Assembly (NCBI GenBank): GCA_036794395.1
Contig: DAIRGS010000064.1
Span: 1 to 26,381 of the forward strand
DNA length: 26,381 bases
From: DASXMX01 sp036794395
Lineage (GTDB): Bacteria; Planctomycetota; Phycisphaerae; Tepidisphaerales; Tepidisphaeraceae
Reading direction: 5' to 3'
Shown here piece by piece: positions 22,222 through 26,381 of the stretch; within the stretch, counting starts at the first letter, position 1, and the number at the start of each line of letters is the position of its first letter. The notes beneath the pieces were generated by a model, which had not been told where the DNA came from, did no database searches, and saw only the letters and a list, made by a program, of their open reading frames with translations. The position numbers and the translations under genes are program-made.

Positions 22222-23553
22222 ATGGGTTCCAACGGTTCAAATGGGGAGACTACCCCCGCGACAGGCGGGCGTTTCGAATCTAAGCGATCTGCGGCTTGCG
22301 ACATCGCAGATATTGACCTACCGCGCCGACGTGACGAGGCAGCGTCGTTGGTTCGCCACGCGCTGATTGAGGAGCCGCGGCACCGCGCCACCAGTGTCTT
22401 CCTGCGCACCGACGAGTACGGCCAAGTCTGCCAAGGCTACCCGCAACTCGCCGCGGACCTCATGCTGGAATGCTTGCCACGGTTCCTCTCCCGCCGGGGC
22501 GGGCAAATTGTCCACGCCGCCCAGTTCGGCCGCGAAGGCCATGGAAACGTGGCGGAGAAGCACATCACCATCGAGGGCGCGCGACATGCGATCCTTGCCA
22601 GCGGCACGCTTTTCATGGAGGCCGGCGGCCAACGCGCCGTTCTCACCGCTGGCCGCGATGGGTTCGGCGGGGAGTGGTATTGTCACCTTCTCCTTGCCAC
22701 GGATGGCGACGCCGCCGGGCTCCTCAGCGAGTGGGACGAGTTCGCCCGGAGCGACAACTACCTGCGTGGGCATGCCTTCTTCGCCGATGGCACCCTCATC
22801 AAGCCCCGAAAGACGCTCTGCTGGGACGACGTCGTGCTCCCGCAGGCCACGCGTGAGATGGTCGTTCGCCAGGTGCAACAGTTCCTCGCCAACCGACAAT
22901 CCCTCCGCGAGATGGGGATGCGAATCAGCCGGGGCCTGATTCTGGCCGGCCCATCCGGCACTGGAAAGACACTGCTGTGTAAGGTTCTCGCGCAACAGGT
23001 GGAGGCATCTTTCGTGTGGGTCACGCCGCGGCACGTGCAAAACGCAGGCTCGTTCGGCGACATCCTCGAAGTCTGCAAGCTGGTCACGCCGGCGGTGCTC
23101 GTGCTGGAAGACCTCGACCTGTTCGGCGAAGACCGCGACGCCACGCGCTCGCCGGTGCTTGGCGAATTGATGAACCAGTTGGACGGCGCGGCCGAGCACG
23201 AGGACATCATCACCATCGCCACGACGAATCGGCTCGACGTCGTCGAGAAAGCGCTGCGAAGCCGGCCGGGCAGGTTCGACCGGGTCATTGAGTTGTTGCC
23301 GCCGGACGAGCCAGGCCGTCGGCTGCTTCTCGCGCGGTTCTTACAGGGAACCGCGGTTGCCGACGCCGACCTCGACTGGCTCGCCCACGTCACATACAGC
23401 TACACCGGCGCGCACCTTCGAGAACTGGCGAACACCGCACTCATGCTCATCGCATCGGGTCGAGATGGATCTGCCGGGACTGACCGAGCGGTGCTGGAGC
23501 AGGCCCTGTCAGAGCTGCCCGTCGACCGTCGACGGGGTGTTGGATTCCACTGA
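22222..23553 (+). CDS. AAA+ ATPase (FtsH/BCS1/26S-like core) with unrecognised N-terminal domain
   Basis: The 443-residue protein has an N-terminal region of about 225 residues that I do not recognise. It is mixed alpha/beta, with GTLFMEAGGQRAVLTAG and GGEWYCHLLLATDGDAAG strands. A single classical AAA+ module follows. It has Walker A GPSGTGKT (243-250), Walker B VLVLEDLD (292-299, with the Glu-Asp pair), sensor 1 Asn336 in TIATTNR, an arginine-finger region SRPGRFDR (347-354) and a sensor-2-like helix YTGAHLRELANTAL. This is the classic clade that unfolds or remodels proteins as a hexamer. No protease domain or membrane helix is present, so the N-terminal domain probably chooses the substrate. 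AGGAG lies seven bases before the ATG. A 46-aa gene follows 35 bases later. Confidence 0.85.
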   Translation: MGSNGSNGETTPATGGRFESKRSAACDIADIDLPRRRDEAASLVRHALIEEPRHRATSVFLRTDEYGQVCQGYPQLAADLMLECLPRFLSRRGGQIVHAAQFGREGHGNVAEKHITIEGARHAILASGTLFMEAGGQRAVLTAGRDGFGGEWYCHLLLATDGDAAGLLSEWDEFARSDNYLRGHAFFADGTLIKPRKTLCWDDVVLPQATREMVVRQVQQFLANRQSLREMGMRISRGLILAGPSGTGKTLLCKVLAQQVEASFVWVTPRHVQNAGSFGDILEVCKLVTPAVLVLEDLDLFGEDRDATRSPVLGELMNQLDGAAEHEDIITIATTNRLDVVEKALRSRPGRFDRVIELLPPDEPGRRLLLARFLQGTAVADADLDWLAHVTYSYTGAHLRELANTALMLIASGRDGSAGTDRAVLEQALSELPVDRRRGVGFH

Positions 23554-23588
23554 TCTCGATCTTTCAGCAACATTTTGGAGGTAAAGCC

Positions 23589-23729
23589 ATGTCCACGTAT
23601 CGTGTTACGTTCTATGTCAAAGGAAAGCGTTTCGAGGTCACCGTTCCGGCGGCGTCGCAGGCACATGCGAAGCAAGTCGTTGAGGCGCAATATCCCGGAG
23701 CGACATCAATTCTTGCAAGGGCGAGCTGA
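23589..23729 (+). CDS. 46-aa small protein next to the AAA+ ATPase
   Basis: This short frame has a near-perfect ribosome site (GGAGG seven bases before the ATG) and encodes a compact protein. It starts MSTYRVTFYVKGKRFEVTVP, continues AASQAHAKQVVEAQYPGA and ends TSILARAS. The pattern strand-turn-strand-helix-strand suggests a folded beta-beta-alpha unit. It looks like a family of small bacterial and phage-borne proteins of unknown function (recalled, not searched). Tight linkage to the AAA+ gene makes it a candidate substrate, adaptor or regulator of that ATPase; this is inference. Confidence 0.75.
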   Translation: MSTYRVTFYVKGKRFEVTVPAASQAHAKQVVEAQYPGATSILARAS

Positions 23730-23804
23730 CGACAGAAGCCGACAGCGCTGAAGAGGCTTTGAAATTGCCTGCTGCGAGCCGCGGAAATCGAGTGGGAGAA
23801 CTTC

Positions 23805-24485
23805 ATGACGTGTAATCAGTTCGTTAATTTCATCCGAACAAAGACAGCTCTCCGTCTGTCCGATAGCGGCCGATTCCTTTTCAACCCGTTTCCCACTGGA
23901 AGGCGGACGCTCTATTTGATGGGTCTGAATCCGGGGGGCGATCCAACATCGAATACGTATAGTCATCCTAGCCACTCTCTGGACGGAGACCTGCAAGCAC
24001 TTTGCGGCCGCGCGAATGGGTGGAGCGCCTACTACAACGAGGTTTGGCTGGGTAGATCGGGCGCAACGATCCAAGAGCGAATTAAGGGGCTCATCGCGTT
24101 ATCTGGCTACAGCCTTGGCCAGGTCTGTGCCACGAACCTCATCTTCTACAGGACGAAGGGAAATGGCCCCGTAAGGAAGTGTTGGCAATACGCCCACGAT
24201 TGCTGGCCAGTTCATGACAAACTGATTCGCCATGTCGAACCAAGCATGATCCTCGCGTACGGCAATGGGTCATATAGCGCGTATTCATTCCTTCTCGATA
24301 AGGCGGGGACGGGGGCCAAGTTTCTACCCTGCAGCGGACAGGTGATTAATAAGAGAGGCTGGAAATGCAAAGCGTTTGAGATGCTATTATTTGGACGGCG
24401 AGTGCGCGTTGTCGGCATTCCTCATCTGTCTCGCCCGTTGGCAATGGCACCGATCTACGCGTGGTTGAAGCCGCTGTTCCCCTGA
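23805..24485 (+). CDS. Uracil-DNA-glycosylase-superfamily-like protein
   Basis: The 226-residue protein has the sequence landmarks of the UDG fold. YLMGLNPGGD (37-46) fits the catalytic/uracil-binding GxNPG loop. CATNLIFYRT (108-117) fits the Asn strand, MILAYGNGSYSAYSFL (148-163) the middle strand and GIPHLSRP (204-211) the DNA-intercalation/His motif (usually HPS). UDG-family enzymes remove uracil or related bases from DNA, but many members of this divergent type have unknown substrates. Catalysis is not certain: the normal catalytic Asp or Asn after GxNPG is unclear. GGGAGA lies about six bases before the ATG. It follows the 46-aa gene by 75 bases and precedes the phosphatase on the same strand, probably one transcript. 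Confidence 0.55.
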   Translation: MTCNQFVNFIRTKTALRLSDSGRFLFNPFPTGRRTLYLMGLNPGGDPTSNTYSHPSHSLDGDLQALCGRANGWSAYYNEVWLGRSGATIQERIKGLIALSGYSLGQVCATNLIFYRTKGNGPVRKCWQYAHDCWPVHDKLIRHVEPSMILAYGNGSYSAYSFLLDKAGTGAKFLPCSGQVINKRGWKCKAFEMLLFGRRVRVVGIPHLSRPLAMAPIYAWLKPLFP

Positions 24486-24569
24486 CCTCGCTGATCGCGC
24501 GGTTATCTGCGCCGCGCGGTATCGGATTTCATTGGCGCTCAAAGGGTGGGTCTGGAACCCGGGAGAGCA

Positions 24570-25007
24570 ATGCACTTCCTCGTCCAAGATCGAAACTCGA
24601 TTGAACACGGCATTCGCGTGCGGTCGAGCTATGTCGTGATCTCGATCCGCGACCCTGATAAGCGTAAGGTCAGAATCCGCAAGCAGGCGGGTTTGCGGGA
24701 TTCGCTGCACCTCGCCTTTCATGACGCCGAACCCGCGGGAAACATGGTTCTTCCGCACGACATCACCCTGATGACAGCGGAACATGCGAAGGAGATTTGG
24801 CAATTTGTGCGGAAGTGGGACGGCAAGGTTGGGGCGGTCGTCGTCCACTGCGAGCAGGGCATGAGCCGAAGTCCGGCTGTGGCCGCGGCACTTTGCAAAA
24901 CCTTCGGGGGTGACGAATCACCGTTCTTTCGGGACTATCAGCCCAACCGATACGTATACCGGCTCATGCTCGGCTCGTGGAGCGAAGCGGGGGAGACCGG
25001 CGGCTGA
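24570..25007 (+). CDS. Small Cys-X5-Arg (dual-specificity-like) phosphatase
   Basis: I chose the ATG at 24570 (145 residues, GGGAG about four bases upstream); an in-frame GTG at 24546 is possible. The active-site loop HCEQGMSRS gives Cys94 as nucleophile and Arg100 as phosphate binder, the H-C-X5-R-S signature of protein tyrosine and dual-specificity phosphatases. Asp52 in LAFHDAEP is a likely general acid. The flanking KVGAVVVHC strand and SPAVAAALCK helix are typical. It is cytoplasmic, with no signal peptide. It could act on phosphotyrosine, phosphoserine, nucleotide or RNA-end substrates, which cannot be told. It is last in the plus-strand run that starts with the AAA+ ATPase. Confidence 0.8.
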   Translation: MHFLVQDRNSIEHGIRVRSSYVVISIRDPDKRKVRIRKQAGLRDSLHLAFHDAEPAGNMVLPHDITLMTAEHAKEIWQFVRKWDGKVGAVVVHCEQGMSRSPAVAAALCKTFGGDESPFFRDYQPNRYVYRLMLGSWSEAGETGG

Positions 25008-25038
25008 AAGGGGCCTTGGCCGACTAATTAGCTTGTAA

Positions 25039-26175
25039 TCACTGCTTCACAAACGGCGTCTCCACCACGCTCCCCTTCCGCATCTTCCCTTCCGCCGGGA
25101 GATTGACGATCGTTCCCACGGGGGTGAACGGCTTCTTTAAATATCCCAGGCAAATCGCCACACCGGAAAGCACCGGCGAAATCGTGCTGCTGGTAATCCC
25201 GCCGATCTGGTTGTCGTTGTCGTCCTGGATGATCGCTCCGGCGATCGGAAGGGCGTCGTCGGCCATTTTGATGCCGATGAGTTGCCGGGCGAATTGCCCG
25301 CGCGCCTGCATTCGCGCCACGATTTCCTGGCCGAGGTAACACCCCTTCGTGAAGCTTACCGCCCGCGAAATTAATCCTGTTTCGTGCGGCAATACCGAGT
25401 CGTCAAAATCAATTCCGAACAGTGCCCGTCCCGCTTCAATGCGCGCGGCATTGAACGCCGCCCATCCGGCCGGCCGCAGGGTGCGTTTGCCCAGTGTCTC
25501 TGAAGTCGCGAATCGCGCGACAAGCATCTCCCATATTCCGGCCGCCGCCCCGGCCTCAAACACAAGGTGGTATCCCGGCACCGCACACACATCATCCCGC
25601 CAGACCGTCACATCCACGTCGGCGAGGCGCACCTGAGTCGAACCCAAGCCGGTCAGTTCTGGGACCTCGCTGCCACTTGCCTGCCGGAGAACCTCCAGCG
25701 CGCCTGGGCCATGCAGCGCGATTTGATGCAACGATCCCACCCGATTCACCAACTTCACCTGTTCGGAAAAAATGTATTTGTCGAACGCCATGCGCACGCC
25801 CTCCACCACCCGCGCATCCATCTCCAGAAGTGTGCGATCTCCCCGCTCAATGACGTTCATGTCCGCGACGATCCGCCCGTTGCGCGCCAGGAAAAATCCA
25901 TAAACCCCCGCCCCCGCCTCCAGCCCCTTTTTGGTTCCCTTATTCCAGGTTTCGTTCGTGAGCAGATTATTCAAGAACGGCAGGCGGTCTTTACCCGTCA
26001 ATTCCAGAATTCCCCTCTGCGGCTGATCGACCAGAGCCGCCGCCTTACGGATCGCCGCGTACTCCGCCTCCGGCTCGCCAAATGTCGTAACGATCTGCAA
26101 CTGGTCGTAGGCTTGAAACTCCGCCTCCGCGCGCTCATGCAACTCAAACAATGGATTTGGAATTACTGTGGCCAT
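25039..26175 (-). CDS. ygfZ: Folate-binding YgfZ/GcvT-like protein
   Basis: The open frame extends to 26295, but the natural start is the ATG at 26175 (378 residues, MATVIPNPLFELHERAEA), as the family normally begins near here. The family signature KGCYLGQE (277-284) is present. It includes the conserved Cys279 of YgfZ/IBA57, which helps build or repair Fe-S clusters in enzymes such as MiaB and RimO and is folate-linked. The body has the GcvT-like folds (about 40-290) and a C-terminal beta-barrel (about 295-370) ending KMRKGSVVETPFVKQ. The gene is intact. Its last 36 codons recur in degenerate form 4.6 kb downstream (20456-20572), bracketing the accessory block. A weak or absent Shine-Dalgarno makes the exact start less certain. 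Confidence 0.88.
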   Translation of the reverse strand: MATVIPNPLFELHERAEAEFQAYDQLQIVTTFGEPEAEYAAIRKAAALVDQPQRGILELTGKDRLPFLNNLLTNETWNKGTKKGLEAGAGVYGFFLARNGRIVADMNVIERGDRTLLEMDARVVEGVRMAFDKYIFSEQVKLVNRVGSLHQIALHGPGALEVLRQASGSEVPELTGLGSTQVRLADVDVTVWRDDVCAVPGYHLVFEAGAAAGIWEMLVARFATSETLGKRTLRPAGWAAFNAARIEAGRALFGIDFDDSVLPHETGLISRAVSFTKGCYLGQEIVARMQARGQFARQLIGIKMADDALPIAGAIIQDDNDNQIGGITSSTISPVLSGVAICLGYLKKPFTPVGTIVNLPAEGKMRKGSVVETPFVKQ

Positions 26176-26342
26176 AACCAAGTCTAAGCGGGTCGCGGCA
26201 CCAAAGGAAACTGGCGCGCAGTGGTATGATTTCGACGGGTTTGACGAATCTGGGGGTGCGAGGCTGGACTGATGAGAAAAGTAGGTTTTCACCATGCGTG
26301 TTCGTCGAGTTTTTGTTGCGCACTGGGAAGCGCGCCTTCTTG

Positions 26343-26367
26343 CCCCCTCTCCCTTCGGGAGATGGGG
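26343..26367. repeat. Hairpin with CCCTTCGGG core near the window end
   Basis: CCCCTCTCCC and GGGAGATGGGG pair around TTC with one mismatch to form a stable stem. This CTCTCCCTTCGGGAGA sequence is a very common intergenic repeat or terminator stem in bacteria. No gene start or end is visible to attach it to before the window ends. Confidence 0.5.
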
Positions 26368-26381
26368 ATGAAAATGAAAGC

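Noticed and set aside
22318..23199. Long 293-codon minus-strand frame inside the AAA+ gene
   Set aside because: It is an antisense shadow of a GC-rich gene; the plus strand has all AAA+ motifs, while this frame has no family features.
26176..26295. 40-residue N-terminal extension of YgfZ
   Set aside because: The family starts near MATVIPNPLFELH, and the extension has no conserved features or signal peptide.

Overview
The window looks like a chromosomal segment of a GC-rich planctomycete, possibly class Phycisphaerae. This is inferred from content: an exosortase with an EpsI-like partner, a sorting-signal protein with a VPVPAS/transmembrane/basic tail, and an exopolysaccharide locus. The intergenic repeat families ([AG]CACGAAG units and GTGGCAYGGGC elements) fit the same guess. 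No rRNA, tRNA or CRISPR array was seen.

Layout. Positions 118-972 (+) encode a ketose 3-epimerase-like TIM-barrel enzyme. Positions 1162-3261 (+) encode a PAS-PAS hybrid histidine kinase. From about 16929 down to 3482 (-) runs a colinear exopolysaccharide operon. In transcription order it holds a degenerate nucleotidyltransferase-like protein, an exosortase, an EpsI-like protein, a Wzz/BY-kinase, a polyprenyl-phosphate sugar transferase, a 1431-residue TPR protein, and an ABC-2 permease and ATPase with a Wzt-like C-terminal domain. A TTCACA-N17-TATAAG promoter sits about 270 bp upstream. Divergent from it, 17457-18173 (+) encodes an exosortase substrate followed by a good intrinsic terminator.

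Positions 18263-19399 (-) hold two unrecognised genes. The gene-poor stretch 19400-19941 contains a perfect 21-bp inverted repeat and three consensus DnaA boxes. A small unknown protein follows at 19942-20196 (+). From 20456 to 25086 the window looks like an inserted accessory block. It is bracketed by a degenerate copy of the 3' end of ygfZ (20456-20572) and by the true 3' end of intact ygfZ (25039-26175), both on the minus strand. Between them lie an unknown 211-aa gene, an ECF-like sigma factor broken by a 9-G run, a 132-bp MITE with IS66-like ends and an 8-bp target duplication, an AAA+ ATPase, a 46-aa protein, a uracil-DNA-glycosylase-like protein and a Cys-X5-Arg phosphatase.

Two results stand out. 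First, the exopolysaccharide autokinase carries an MshEN-like (possible c-di-GMP-binding) domain inside its P-loop kinase domain. The same gene has an in-frame TAA just before its first membrane helix, although the reading frame continues on both sides. Second, the ygfZ-bracketed block, with its AAA+/46-aa/UDG-like/phosphatase set, is the best candidate for an undescribed accessory system. Everything here is read by eye from sequence; no searches were run.
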